DNA of 64,000 nt from Acanthacorydalis orientalis (Eukaryota; Arthropoda; Insecta; Megaloptera; Corydalidae), in NCBI GenBank assembly GCA_034766995.1, contig CM068318.1, forward strand, positions 39,240,956 to 39,304,955, written 5' to 3'. Position numbers and translations under genes: made by a program. Below the pieces are notes generated by a model that had not been told where the DNA came from, did no database searches, and worked only from the letters and a program-made list of their open reading frames with translations. How positions within the stretch are numbered: position 1 is the first letter of the stretch; every line of letters starts with the position of its first letter. This document shows positions 25,374-38,762 of this stretch, piece by piece.

Positions 25374-25425
25374 TGGGGTTTTAGGATGCTTTAACAGCTA
25401 AGGTCATTAGCGCCCGTATTCAATT
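25374..25425 (+). repeat. dispersed repeat fragment, copy 1
   Basis: Contains ttggggttttaggatgcttt followed by aacagctaaggtcattagcg. A related sequence lies at 51265-51320. The family is unknown to me. Confidence 0.4.
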
Positions 25426-25739
25426 TGAAGGCAGTGAATGTTTACACTTAATAAATAATCGGTGTTATTGCAAAAAGATTATATAATTCAGTACATTTTA
25501 AGTATACACTCTTAGCCCATCTTAGAAATTTATAATTTTTAAAGTATATTATTCAAATGTTAATAAACCACATTAATTAATTATAGTATTAACAATAATT
25601 TTCAAATTATTTCCTCTGATAATTTTGTAAGCCTATCATTTTTGCAAAAATGTTAAAAAAAATACAAAAAGTAAATTCAAAAATTCAGCAATTTTTACAC
25701 CTGAAAACTTCTTTTGATTTAATTTTCATCTCTTTCTGT

Positions 25740-26105
25740 ATATATATCAGCAGCAGCAGTCTCTGTCAAACCACTACTAGATGAAAACCTCTTCCATGAT
25801 TTTCCATTTTGTGCGATTGAATGCTTCTGTTTTCCACTGATTTATAATATTTATTTATTTATCGCGCGGGTTCATTTGTCTCTTGCTTGGTCTTTTCATT
25901 TTCGTTGGTTCCTAATCAATAATTTCTGTTGTCCATCGGTTGTCTTCTCTTCTTGCAACATGCCTATTTCCTTTTCAGACTCTTTACTCTTCTTATTACA
26001 TCTGTGACACCTGTCTATCCATTCTATTCTTTTCCAACCTCTTACTGTTATTCCTAACATGCATATTTCCATACTTGTTGTTCCATACTGTGTTGTTTGA
26101 ATTGT
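25740..26105 (-). pseudogene. LINE ORF2 C-terminal remnant
   Basis: On the minus strand, with frameshifts, the pieces read MEICMLGITVRGW, then VIRRVKSLKRK, CKKRRQPMDNRNY, LGTNENEKTKQETNE and KWKIMEEVFI. The order Met-Leu-Gly-Ile-(Ser/Thr)-x-Arg, Val-Ile-(Lys/Arg)-Arg-x-Lys-x-Leu-Lys and a final Trp-Lys-x-x-Glu-Glu block is that of the region after the reverse transcriptase domain in insect non-LTR retrotransposons. The same C-terminal motif closes the fragment at 2.4 kb. The reverse transcriptase itself is absent, consistent with 5' truncation. Confidence 0.7.
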
Positions 26106-26203
26106 GAATAATTTTGAATTTAAGCACCCATATTTCGATTACTGGTACTATACATTGATCAAATACTTTTTTCTTCAGAGTCGGATTGTTGATTTAAATA
26201 TCG

Positions 26204-26205
<2 letters not shown>

Positions 26206-26267
<62 letters not shown>

Positions 26268-26268
26268 A
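26206..26268. repeat. (TA)n microsatellite
   Basis: About 60 bp of TA repeat. Confidence 0.97.
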
Positions 26269-27248
26269 CATACCAAAAGAGAGAAAAAGTTTTTCCTCGT
26301 ATTAACTAAATATAATTAACTTCCATTGTATTTCTAATGTTCATCTTTTAATACAATAGTATTTACCCTGGTATTAATGAATTCATTTTTAAATAACTTT
26401 GTATTTCTTTTATATTATTTTTCTATACCACGATTTTTTTATATCTGTTTTCATATCTTCGAAATTATTCTCGTTGAAAAAAGTAAAAGTCATATATACA
26501 AAAACAAACCCGAATTGGTACTAAAATGTGTAACCAATATATTAATATAGTTATTTAATAGATGATAATTTTTATGTTCAAATCTACATAAAAGCTCTGT
26601 ATGAAATAACGAACAAAAAGCTTCAATACAAAATTTTGATAAAAAATCAACATGCATAAAAACGTTCTAAAATCAAACACTGTTATTAATTATATCAAAC
26701 TGATATCCCTCGGCATTAAACAAATTTATTTAAATTTTATTAATTGCGTATCGTATTACAACACAAATCATAACAATTCACATTAAAGTATATTTGACTG
26801 AAAATAAAATATATTTGCGTTGTTGAAACACTAATAATCCAATTTATGTAACGTACATTATTGCACTGATATGAAACCGTTAATTTGAATTTCGCTAAAT
26901 AGACGCGCAAATTAGCGCAAACAAATGCAAATTACTTGTATTTGCCCCCTGGATCGCTGGCTACATGCGACTGAAGTTAAATTTAGTCTTGTACAAATTT
27001 GACATCGTTGTTTATTTTATCCTATGGCAGTAAATACATACATCCATAATTTAACGGAAACATATGTCTGTATATATATATATATGTATATACACACACC
27101 TACACATACGTACACAGATATATACATAAATCCGTATGTAAGTATATTTAAATATGCAATGCCTTAATTTTGTTATTTAATGTACAAAACTATAAAGTTC
27201 ATTATTATTTTAACTGATTACTAGACTATACATTTTCAGTTGACTACA

Positions 27249-27249
<1 letters not shown>
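26269..27249. other. AT-rich intergenic
   Basis: Contains ATGCAAAT inside an inverted repeat (gcaaat...atttgc, about 26928-26946), a possible octamer-type site by sequence only, and short TA/CA tracts near 27070-27125. Confidence 0.45.
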
Positions 27250-28611
<1,362 letters not shown>

Positions 28612-28613
28612 TA

Positions 28614-29389
28614 TTTTTTATAGATACAAATGAAAGTGAATTATCACCTAATATATTTTTCATCTGATTAAAAATGTCTGTTGATGTTAAACCTTGTCCA
28701 ACAAAAAACATTATCATTATGCAATGTTTAATTTTATCAGTTTTAAAAAATATATTTAAATGATTTTATTCGAACAAACTATTGAACAAATATATTTGAT
28801 ATTTCACAACTATTCTTAAGACCATTCAGTAAAAACTTTGAATATAACATCTGCATCTATATACAAAGTTATCAATTTTTAAAATTTCTAATGTTATTTC
28901 ATTTAAATTTTAATTGAATATTAGACTTTATATATATATATATACTACCTGTATTATTATTAATATATAATGTTCTAATTATACAGTATCGTAATTTCAT
29001 CGTATTAAATATTATAATATATGCTACTATTTGAGCTTACTTCTTAAAAAAAAACATCACAAGACGCATTTTAATGTGTGCAATTTAAAGGCATAAACCA
29101 TCCATATAAAAGTCAAAGTTTAAAATAAATAAAATTATTTCCTATTCGAGCTTGTTTCTTGTAGGGTTGAGAAAATAAAGTCTGTATAAAAATAACATAA
29201 TCAATAAAAAAAAGCATAATATAAATGTTAAAACTGGTTTCCGAAACAAAAAAAAAGTTTGCTAGCAGTAGTTAGTTATAAAGACAGATACGATCTACTA
29301 ACGGATTTTAAAGTGATATAAAATGTTGAATTGTAGACAGAAAAATATAAACTGAATCAGCAGACATTAAATTCGCCGTTGTTTTTTTT
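28614..29389. other. AT-rich intergenic
   Basis: Nothing recognised apart from a short TA tract near 28930-28945. Confidence 0.5.
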
Positions 29390-29720
29390 TTCTTTCAAAC
29401 GTCCGAGTTAGATTTCTTCAGACGTCGGGGTGTGTTGTTTCACCGCAGTCCAGATGTGAGAGGCTGCTGCGCTCTACTCAGTTTAGTGTAACAGCGAAGC
29501 AACGACTGACGCGAACTTAAATACAAGTTTTTGCAATTGCATTGACACGTATAATTTAAGTCAATAAGTGTAAGACTGTACGGTCGAAGAGAACAAAAGG
29601 AGCATTTCCAATCGACGTACCGATGTCTTTTCACTGCACGAAGCAATGCGATTTTCGCAAAGTAATGCGAAATCAAAATTACCTCGTAAATGAAACTACG
29701 TTACGAGACAATTCGCCACA
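29390..29720. promoter_or_regulatory. GC-richer island with initiator-like motif
   Basis: A CpG-bearing patch with TCAGTT at 29478-29483. No TATA box lies at the right distance upstream. The 78-codon minus-strand frame at 29440-29676 shows no motif. It may be a promoter or unrecognised exon. Confidence 0.2.
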
Positions 29721-29917
29721 ACTATTTTTCTTTGAGAAATATTACTAGTTTTTTTTTTCAATTCACATACCGATTTGCTTTATGTACGAAATCACTTTAT
29801 GTATTGGAAAGACGATTTATACATTATTTGTTCAATTTGACGAAAACTTTTTTATATACGTTTGATTGTGCCAAGTATTATTTGAAATTGATGTTACTCC
29901 TTGACATTTCAATAACG

Positions 29918-29919
<2 letters not shown>

Positions 29920-29951
<32 letters not shown>
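29920..29951. repeat. (TA)n microsatellite
   Basis: About 31 bp of TA repeat. Confidence 0.95.
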
Positions 29952-29954
<3 letters not shown>

Positions 29955-30351
29955 CTTTAGTAATCAAGAAGAAAATCACATTCTTTGCTTTTTTTAAAAA
30001 TCTTATTTACATCAAAGATACTCGATATATTTGCAAATATTTCTTAACATTTGTGTATTTGTACATTTATAAAAAAAAACTACTAACATTTTCTGGGGAA
30101 AATGTTAAATTAAATATACAAACTGAACAAAAAGGGAAAATTTTTGTGTTACTACATCTTAAAAATAAAATTTTAGAATAAAAAATATTCAAGTACGTAT
30201 AAAAAACTATTTAATATTTTTTCTGTTAATTTAAAAAGCACCAGGTACAATTCTGAGTGAGAATTCATGCATTCTTAATATTATGTATCCTTACATATCA
30301 GAAGTTTAAAATTAGAAAATTTGAATTTTTTAAGGAATAATGTGTTATTAT
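29952..30351. other. AT-rich intergenic
   Basis: Nothing recognised up to the TA target of the mariner that follows. Confidence 0.5.
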
Positions 30352-30353
30352 TA

Positions 30354-31636
30354 TGAGGGTGGGATGAATCATTTCCGTCTAGGAAGGAAAACAAATGTTG
30401 GGTAAAAAATGACTTTATTTTTCCACATAGTCTCCTTTTAACTCAATACACTTATTCCAGTGATATTCAAGAACCTTCATGTCATCTTTATAGGCGATTT
30501 GTCTACTTTTTCAAAATAGACGTTTGTAGTAGTAATCATTTCAAAATACATAATTTTTACCAGTGTGAAACTTTTTCATGCTCGGTAACAAAGTGAAGGC
30601 CGGCGGGGCCAAGTATGGGTAGTAAGCTGCATGAGGGGGCAATTCGAAGCACAATTGAAGAATTTTAGCAATCGCAATAACAGATTTGTGACAAGGCGCA
30701 TTATTCTGATGATAGAGTTTTTTTTCGTTAATAATCCGGGTCGTTTCTCGCGAACTTTCTGGTGCAGCTAGTTAAGTAAATTAGCGCAGTACTCTCCATT
30801 TATTGTTTTGCTTCTTTCAAGATTATTGATAAAAATAATACCTTTCAAATTCCAAAATACTGGCGCCATAACCTTCCCGACTGATGAAACTGCTTTTGCC
30901 TTCTTCGGAGCTGGTTTGCCTCTCACTGTCTATTGCTTTGATCGTTGCTTGGTATCCAGAGTTCTAATGGTAATTCAACTCTTGTCTATGGTAACGAATC
31001 GAAGCAAAGTTTCTGTCGGATTCCACTTGAATAGCATCAAACATTTCTTGTAGATAGTGTACACGAATGAGTTTATATTCTGGTGTTTATAACTGCGGCT
31101 CCCATCGCGCGTACAGATTTATCATGCCGAAAATTTTGCATACAGTTTGATGAGCTTGCTATTTCGATACAACCACAGTTTCAGTTATCTCAACCAATTT
31201 TTACCGACGGTCATTTGACACAATTTTTCGTACTTTTTGGTTCATTTCCAAAGAAGTAGCCGTTTTTGGTCTACCGGGACGTTGTGTACCCTCAATGCTT
31301 ATACGGTTACGTTTTAAGTCCATGATACATGTTTTAAGAGTTGAAAATGACGGAGGAGACACGCCTAAAGTAGAATCCAGCTCATCTTTTATTTCGGTTG
31401 GAAATAAACCCTTAATATTGAAGTATTTTATAATTATACGTACCTCGGTTTTCTCAATTGTTTACAGAACGCAAAACTTTTTCATTTTGAAACACTGCCA
31501 AATGAAAACTACTTAAAATTACTTTATGAAACTTCAAATTCAAACGATTGAAGGATGACAATACAAATACCATAGAAAATTCATAACAATTTGTGCCATC
31601 TGTCGGCTAGGCCAGACTCTCATCATCCTACCCTTG
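30354..31636 (-). mobile_element. full-length dead irritans-type mariner
   Basis: A 1283 bp element, the usual mariner length, lies between TA dinucleotides at 30352-30353 and 31637-31638. The left end TGAGGGTGGGATGA and right end (reverse complement) CAAGGGTAGGATGA match at 11 of 14 positions. It is the reference copy here for the truncated relative at 19.3 kb and the internally deleted relative at 43.1 kb. Confidence 0.92.
30415..31458 (-). pseudogene. mariner transposase pseudogene (irritans type)
   Basis: About 348 codons, the normal size of a mariner transposase. The N-terminus after a mutated start (ATT) reads EKTEVRIIIKYFNIKG, with helix-turn-helix features and the linker QRPGRPKTAT. 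The first catalytic Asp survives in VTIDKS. The second is Asn (QNNAPCHKS in place of Gln-Asp-Asn), and the third block reads LAPPAFTLLPSMKKF, so its Asp is Ala. The C-terminus is the classic CIELKGDYVEK stop. With two of three catalytic acids lost and several stops and frameshifts, it cannot be active. Confidence 0.9.
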
Positions 31637-31639
31637 TAT

Positions 31640-32621
31640 AACGACGACTCAGTACTTCCAAGTTTCAGTGAGAATACATAAAAGTCAATAAAATTTAAAT
31701 TAAATTATTTTGATTAAATGAGCGAATATCTCAATTTTAAAAATGCGTCGATATTCTTATTATTTTCACTTAGACATAAATAATCATAATAACAGTGTTA
31801 TTAAAACAACAATGGTTAAATCTCATTTTACTCAAACTAAAAAAAAAACGTGTCCATTGTCTTAAACACTTCGTGCTTTAATGTAAGTTTTTTTTGGAGA
31901 AGTTTAGTTAAAAATATAAAAGAAACTAAATTAAGGTCTTGATCTAAGGACACATAAATAGAATGTAATCAGCTTCAGTTTCACAAAAACGAAGAGAAAA
32001 CGAGTTCTTTCAAAACATTCAGTCCGTTTATTGCCATTCGAAAAATTAAACGTTATGTTTAGTTGCTCTAGAAGCTGCAGTTATTCGATAAAAAGTTCTA
32101 TTAAAATATTAAAATTTGATCAAAAATTTGAAACTAAATTAAGAAATTCGATTTCATTTTCAAAAGTTAAGATATAAAAGCCCTTATAGATTATTACCGT
32201 AACAAAATCAATTTCATTTGAAGTCTTGCTTTAATCTTTAATTATAAAGTACGTGTGGCACATTAGTTCAGAATTTGGCAGACTTGTAATATCATATCTA
32301 ATACTTCAGGCTTATAACCATTCATTTTATTCGATGTACAAAAGAAAATATTCATTAACACTAATTGTTATTAGATGATATATTAGTAACAAAAATTATG
32401 AATTTTAAATTTATTTTTCAAATGTTTTATAGATTCCATACCTCAAGAAATTAGATACAACCAAAATTACATTTGAAAACGATTTTTATCAATGAATAAT
32501 TTTTCTGTTTATTAAAATAATTATCATTTCATTTTTTTAAAATCATAATTTTCCAATAATATATTTTAAAAAACTATTTTTCTGAGTAAATAAAAAATTC
32601 AAATAATTATAAATACATAAA
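31640..32621. other. AT-rich intergenic
   Basis: Nothing recognised. Confidence 0.5.
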
Positions 32622-32643
32622 CATATATATATATATATATATA
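32622..32643. repeat. (TA)11 microsatellite
   Basis: Short TA tract ending at the left tip of the foldback MITE. Confidence 0.95.
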
Positions 32644-32770
32644 GGGTGATTCGATTTACATTTCCATACGAAAGTATTAAAAGAAAAACACAAAAATTAA
32701 AAAAAATATGCCTTTTCTTAACCCCTGCTCCCTCTTTTAATATTTCTATGTGGAAGCCTAAATGAATAAT
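32644..32770. mobile_element. foldback MITE (about 127 bp)
   Basis: The left arm (GGGTGATTCGATTTACATTT then CCATACGAAAGTATTAAAAG) is the inverted counterpart of the right arm (CTTTTAATATTTCTATGTGG then AAGCCTAAATGAATAATCA). The arms match over most of about 38 bases and enclose an A-rich centre, so the whole element can fold on itself. TA-rich sequence flanks both sides, suggesting insertion at TA. A half copy lies at 20036-20094. Confidence 0.7.
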
Positions 32771-32817
32771 CATATCTATATATTTATCTATCTATCTATC
32801 TATCTATCTATATATAT

Positions 32818-32870
<53 letters not shown>

Positions 32871-32911
32871 CATACATATATATATACATATACATATATA
32901 TATATATATAA
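32771..32911. repeat. (TCTA)n(TA)n compound microsatellite
   Basis: About six TCTA units followed by TA runs with CATA interruptions. Confidence 0.95.
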
Positions 32912-33312
32912 TCTCAAACAATGTGAAACACCAAACTTTGATGAAGACACTTTACAAATTGTGTATTATTTCAGAGAAAACGAACATAATACAGCCATAA
33001 AACACAAAAGAATTAAAATATGACCGCGATCAATCAAATATTCATCAATGAACAACATTGATACATTAAAATAACGTACGTTCGGTTCTTTATCGCAGAT
33101 AATAAATTCCGCACATGTTTCACCACTAGAACTCAATGGTCGTTCGCAAAAACGTTTTACGAAGCCAATAAACCAGCTGACGATTTCAGACAGTTGCTAA
33201 ATGTGTGTGCGTTTTTTACTCCTCCGTTGTATATATTTAGTTCTGCGTTTTCGAACTCCGCAAGAGCAGTAATGGTGTAAATGTAAAGCATTGTTCACAG
33301 ACACAAACATAT
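32912..33312. other. intergenic with a less AT-rich patch
   Basis: The part near 33060-33290 is less AT-biased than its surroundings but shows no frame or site I can name. Confidence 0.4.
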
Positions 33313-33436
33313 GTGAGTATGTATGTATGTATGTATGTATGTATATATGTATGTATATATATATATACATATATAAATACATATATGTATATGTGTGTGG
33401 ATGTGTGTGCATGTGTGTATGCATGTATATGTTATG
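33313..33436. repeat. (TGTA)n / (TG)n / (TA)n compound microsatellite
   Basis: A TATG tetranucleotide run passes into TA, then TG-rich repeats. The Tyr/Ile/His/Thr frames across it are repeat translations. Confidence 0.95.
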
Positions 33437-33766
33437 AATGTATATGCATATGGGTTTATGTACACATTGAAATTATTTTTTTTTAAAAAATACATAGTAT
33501 CATAGTTGCATATGCAGACATTAGACTTATACATACAGATAAGCATATAAACAAGTTTATGCATTTTTATTCTATTTATATTTTGTCTTCTCGATTCAAA
33601 ATAAAAAAATGTAATGAAACAATTCAATACTAATTTAAAAATGACACACGTTCATTTCAAACCCCAATCAAGATTTTGTATAAAAGGTACTTATATGGAA
33701 ACAACGTTTTTAAATTAACTAACGAGTCCTTTTTATAAAAGATGATTCATTATTATTCTAATTTTT

Positions 33767-33770
<4 letters not shown>
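33437..33770. other. AT-rich intergenic
   Basis: Nothing recognised. Confidence 0.5.

Positions 33771-33800
<30 letters not shown>
33771..33800. repeat. (TA)n microsatellite abutting a mariner
   Basis: A TA tract occupying the position expected for the outermost bases of the mariner that follows. Confidence 0.95.
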
Positions 33801-33804
<4 letters not shown>

Positions 33805-35084
33805 GAAAAATTGATCAATGCCGTCACAGAGTGCTACATAGTGAATAGAGTCACAACTTCCATACTGTAATTTAATCGTTGAACCCTCCTTACAATATGT
33901 AACAAGTTTCAATTTGCTCGTTTCAGTCAGTTAGTATGTAAGTAAGATTTTGTGAGGATAGGTTTCCTAATTTTATCTAAATATCGATCACGAACAATGT
34001 GTAAACATAAAATTTTCTTTCGAACTTCAGAAAAGTGCTAAAAACCCTACGAACTGTAAATGTTAGTTTATGAAAATGCCGCAGTAATTCCTAAGATAAT
34101 TTACAAATAGTTGAGTGATTTCGTAAGGGTTGTGAATCGGTTGAGAATGAGGAAAGTTCGGGCCGTCTTTCAATATTGAAGATCGACAAAAACGTTGAAT
34201 AAGTCAGTGAAATGTTTCGATTCAATAGACGATTGACTATTTGAAAAATTTCTGAAGATCAGAACATCTCTTACGGTTCGAATCAAAGAATTTCAACATG
34301 AAATGAGTGAATGGAAAATCCGTTCCACGCGTGTTGACACCCGAACAAAAGGAATATCGTTTGTCAACTTTGTTACAGTTGGCTGATCGTGCCGCTTTAG
34401 ATTCGAAATTTTGTGAAAAGTGTCATCACTGGAGATGAGTATTGGGTCAACGATTGTGATCCTGAGACCAAGGTTTAGAGTTATCATTGGAACTCGCCGG
34501 GTTCGCACTGTTCGAAAAAATTTCTCCAATGTAGATACAATAGTAAAGTGATGTTGACTGTTTTTTCGACCTGGAAGGAATTCTGCAAACAGAATTTATA
34601 CTAAAGGCACAGCAGTAAACTTTGAACACTATAAGTGCATATTGAAACATTTACGAAACGATGTGCACAGAAAAAGACCAGAGAAATGGGTAAACGGTTT
34701 CATCCTCTATAATGATAATTTTCCCTGCCTCACATCACTTTTAATGCGGCAATTTTTGTCGGATAAAAATCACGGCGTGTCCCCATCTACTATATTCATC
34801 AGATTTGGTACCGTGAGACTTCTGGCTCTCCTCATAAAGTGAAAACTTTAATGATGAGGAAGTGTTTTTAGACAATTTCAGAGATCGAAGCAGCTACGAC
34901 AACGAAATCAAAGGCACTCACGAAGAAGAACTTCTAACACTGTTTTGAAAAAATGCCAAGAACGTTGAAATAAGTGCGTAGCAAGTAAGAGGGAGTATTT
35001 TGAAGAGGAATAATTGTAAATTGTATTTTATCTCATCAAAATTATTTTTATTCGACCATTCACCGTACTTTTCATTATTCCTCG
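33801..35084 (+). mobile_element. mariner of the SETMAR/GVQW-like group, near full length and dead
   Basis: About 1.28 kb on the plus strand, ending CATTATTCCTCG before a TA (35085-35086). The transposase can be followed from about 33.98 kb: a helix-turn-helix region, NEESSGRLS, RRLTI, then PEQKEYRLSTLLQLADRAAL across shifts, and GDEYWVNDCDPETKV (first catalytic Asp kept). Further on come HLRNDVHRKRPEKW and LYNDNFPCLTSLLMRQFLSD (second Asp kept in Asp-Asn); the block carrying the third Asp is destroyed. The longest clean piece is 34642-34842. The group name is from the WVxxxDPETK and RKRPxKW signatures. It differs clearly from the irritans-type copies nearby. Confidence 0.8.
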
Positions 35085-35086
35085 TA

Positions 35087-36420
35087 TATGTCTAAATTAT
35101 GATAAATTTGAAATTTTCTAGAAATTTTTAAAATGTTAAGAAGTAAGAAGTTGTAAATACTGTAAGTTGAAACACATTCAAATTTATCATTACATATTCA
35201 ATAACTTTAATATTAGCCGAATTTCGTGTTTTTTAATGAAGTATTTTAATTGATGAAATTTATTCTCTTGATTTAATTTATTAAAAGTATCTTGTTATTT
35301 CTTATTGTTATTTGCAAAACTTTTAAATGGTACGAAGAAATGTCATTTTACTCAATCTTTAATATCAGAAAAAATAGGTATGCTTATTTTTAAACAGTTT
35401 TTAATATTTTTTAAACCTTAGTTTTTATTTTAGAATATGAAATCTTAAAAAATAATATTTATTAGTTATGCACATTTTAATTCTATATTTTTATATTCGT
35501 AATAACATCGATATGTGGTCCTCATCATCTTAATTCTGTTGGTATATGATCATCTGAGTGTATGTTTTAGGCATGTGTATCATTTTAAAATTATTATTTG
35601 AGATAAGAACGTGTATAATATCTACCTGAAGGTAGTGTAAGTGCTGAAACTACTAGGAAAAAAAGATAATCAGTTGATAAGAACGATAAATATTATGAGA
35701 GCGTATAAATATTGCATTTAAAAAATAAAAAAATAAAATCATCATGTACAAAAGGATCTTTATTATTAGAAGTAAAAGAAATGTTGAAAATCTCTATACA
35801 CAACTAAAATATGTTGAATCATAAAATTTTGGTATATTTTTTTAGACAATAACGTACATACATGTGATTTCAATTAATAAAAATCATTTTTTGTGAAATA
35901 ATATTTACTTTAGGGAGGTGAAAATGTAATCATACTTATTAAATTTAAGTGTGTTGAAGATTTACATATCTTTTTTAAGAATGTAGTTTTTAGCATGATC
36001 GAAAATGAGTTTAATTTTTTTGTTTATTTTTTCCGAGCCCGTTTTTGAGCATATTGCTATTTTCATAACAGCGCATAATATATAAAACAAATGGCCGTAA
36101 GGAATATAGCATGAATGTGAAACATAGAAACAATTTTAAAAAGAAAACGATCGTCTGGATTGTATTCAAATATTTATATTCATATAATACATATTTATTC
36201 GTTTCGATTATATTATATTTCGTTCAGAAACTCGAAATGGATACAGATCGCATTGATCAACATTAGTAAATAATAAATATAACCGGAAAAAATATCTACA
36301 ACAATATTTCACATACTTTATAGTCTGCAGCCACATCTGAACTGTCCACACTAGTGGACTCAACAACAAAATACAGTTAAATAAATCAATTGTTGAGCTA
36401 CTTGTTCAAACTGGAAGTTA
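35087..36420. other. AT-rich intergenic
   Basis: Apart from the repeat motif at 35622-35657, nothing was recognised. Confidence 0.5.
35622..35657 (+). repeat. dispersed CTGAAGATGGCACATG-like motif, copy 1
   Basis: ctacctgaaggtagtgtaag then tgctgaaactactagg. Related copies lie at 42206-42237 and 54661-54691. An upstream tcctcatcatct is shared with the third copy. Confidence 0.4.
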
Positions 36421-36860
36421 TGTCTTGTGCATGGTCCAGAGTTTGGAACAAACAATCCAAGGAAGGGTGAGAGGAACGAGAAAAAAACGAGCACGACGAC
36501 GGAAAAAGTTTCTCAAATCATAAATCACGGGATCATTGTTGTGTATTACGTACGGATTCGTCTTGTCACACTGCGTAGGATACATTTTTATTTTCCATGT
36601 TGACTACTGCTCGCCGTCGGTTGCTTGGTTGATGGGCGGACGCGGAGCAAAGCAAAAGGCGGAGTTGTTTGCATTTAGTTTTACGATATTGATTTTAGCG
36701 AAAAGGTATAAATCAGAAATATATGTCTGAAATGTTCGACGATCACTGTGCAGTAAAGGTCGCTGGTTCGTGTATGTGTGTGTGTGTGTATGTTGTCCCG
36801 TTTCGAGAGTTTGTTTGCAGAGGGCGGTGGTTGATGCTGTCGAACCTATATTTTCCGATG
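36420..36860. promoter_or_regulatory. GC-richer island with GC box and TATA motif
   Basis: Contains gggcgg near 36635, TATAAAT at 36707-36713 and TCACTG at 36743-36748. The spacing of about 38 bp is longer than usual. Overlapping frames on both strands (the longest being the 110-codon minus frame 36604-36936) have no motif and are not called. Confidence 0.25.
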
Positions 36861-36959
36861 TTGGATTGCCTACATTTTTTATCGAGTTCTGTAAACACGA
36901 AAGTAAATATAGAGAAAAAATTGGCACACGATTCAAGTCGGTATATATTTGAATAGCTA

Positions 36960-37156
36960 CGTGCCTTTTTAATAAAAGGAACTCGGAATTTATTCACAAG
37001 ATCCAATTATCTAGTCAACTACACTTTCGAAAATTGCCTTACAATTTTTTTCACTATGTATCTTACTTTTGAATTTTACATTCTTTTCAACTAATTTGTT
37101 TGCTTAAATCATATGTATTTATCGTAAGCACACCTCTCTCTCTCTTTCCCTTTATG

Positions 37157-37189
<33 letters not shown>

Positions 37190-37645
37190 CGAACAAGAAA
37201 TATCTGATGAATACTTCAATTAATGACTTGAATTTATACTATTTCTAAGCATATTTTAGATAACAAAATATATTTAATATATGAAAAAATGCAATTCTAC
37301 GTTTTAAGTATGTTTTATTCTATTTTATTAAGAAACTTTATGATTGTTTAAAAAGTTTTAATTATTAAAACATAATCACTTAAAAAAATGTAGAATATAC
37401 GAGTGTGGAATTTAGCATAAGGGATAAAAATTTTTTAAACTTGAATTGTTTGGATCTCTGTTTCTGTTAGAAAATATGTGTGAACTTTTTTTGGAATATA
37501 AATATATAGCTATGTCTACAAATACAGTTCTCCTACAGATATAACCTTCCTGTTGAATATACCTACAGTAGAATAAAAAATAAATAATCAGAGTAATATA
37601 GAAAATATTAATTTATTCAATACAGACAAACTGTTATTACTATTA
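36960..37645. other. AT-rich intergenic
   Basis: Holds a (CT)n...(TA)n tract at 37133-37190. Nothing else recognised. Confidence 0.5.
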
Positions 37646-37741
37646 GGTGTAAAAATTAATTATGACCCTTCAAATTAAATCAATCATAACTCTGTTTTAA
37701 ATTAAAATATTTTCTCGTCATTTTAAGACTTTGAAGTGCTA
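37646..37741 (+). mobile_element. mariner-derived MITE, left part of split copy (MD2)
   Basis: GGTGTAAAAATTAATTATGA after a TA (37644-37645), then the family's leader up to gactttgaagtgct. The next family sequence resumes at 38346, about 600 bp further on. Confidence 0.8.
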
Positions 37742-37917
37742 TTGATGGGCGACGTGAATTAGGGTCTTGCGTTGAATTAGGAGACCCCATGTACAGTGTT
37801 GAATTCAGACATTTTTCCAGTCATCAGTTTATAAGAGATTTTTGTGCGTTTTCATATAAAAAATTATACTGCGAGGTTCAAACTAAATCTGATGACTCGT
37901 TTTCATATTAGATAAGT

Positions 37918-37974
<57 letters not shown>

Positions 37975-38345
37975 TATAATTATTATATTAAATCTACAAT
38001 ATTATATACTTTTGTATTTTATATTTTTGCGAATCCTTCATTACTGAATCAAGGATAAATCGGAAATGGATCATCTATCTGTAGAATATAGTGCACAATA
38101 CAAGAGGAGCGAAACGCGATATAATTGCAAATTATGTTTAGTAACCCTCTATAGGGAATCCTTTTTCTTAGCCTATCACACCAAAAATAAATAACTAATA
38201 TTATCATTAAATGCGCTCGTCAATTTTGAATTAAATATATTTATCAATCTTTACACTGTTTTGAATATTTGTATACATTTTTACATATTTTCCGAAAATG
38301 TGTGGAAACTAAGGCTACATGAATATGATAGCATACAGTCGGAAA
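37742..38345. other. insertion inside a MITE
   Basis: About 600 bp with no counterpart in the other MITE copies. It includes a (TA)n tract at 37919-37971 and a slightly GC-richer start (gatgggcgacgtgaattagg). No clear terminal repeats or target duplication were found, so the type of insertion is unknown. Confidence 0.5.
37919..37971. repeat. (TA)n microsatellite
   Basis: About 52 bp of TA repeat within the insertion. Confidence 0.97.
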
Positions 38346-38762
38346 ACTGTTCATATTTAAAAACATTATATATCTTGTCCGAGCAGTTGGCATACCCTTA
38401 AAAAATAGTAGTTAACATAATGTCATCTGAAAAGCAGCATATTAAGCATTGCATACTTTTCGCATTCAAGTTGAAAAAGTACTACCGAAGTAGCGGGAAT
38501 GACTTGTTCAACTTTTAAGAAAGATATTATGACGTATAAAACATGAAAAAATGTAAAAGCAGTAGAAGTCCGAAAATGCATTACGACTTCATTGACTCAA
38601 AATCACCATCTTTTTTTCGACAAAAGATTCGACAGTATCGGACAAATGGTGCAAAGCTATATAAAATTATGAAAAACATTTTGAGAATAGAAATGTATTC
38701 TATTTTTCTGTAAACATTCATTTTCTATAAAAATGGTACTCTGTCGAACTTTTTACTCCCAA
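38346..38762 (+). mobile_element. mariner-derived MITE, right part of split copy (MD2)
   Basis: Resumes with the leader (aacattatatatcttgtccg) and the decayed N-terminal frame (KQHIKHCILFAFKLKK-type reading, then a TTEVAG-like segment). It ends TTTTTACTCCCAA before a TA (38763-38764). Confidence 0.8.

Noticed and set aside
33197..33627. Two minus-strand frames of 75 and 110 codons
   Set aside because: Long parts are translations of the TGTA/TG/TA microsatellite.
36604..37006. Overlapping frames of 110, 87, 77 and 60 codons
   Set aside because: Frames on both strands overlap in a region where stops are rare, include TG/AC repeat translation and carry no motif.
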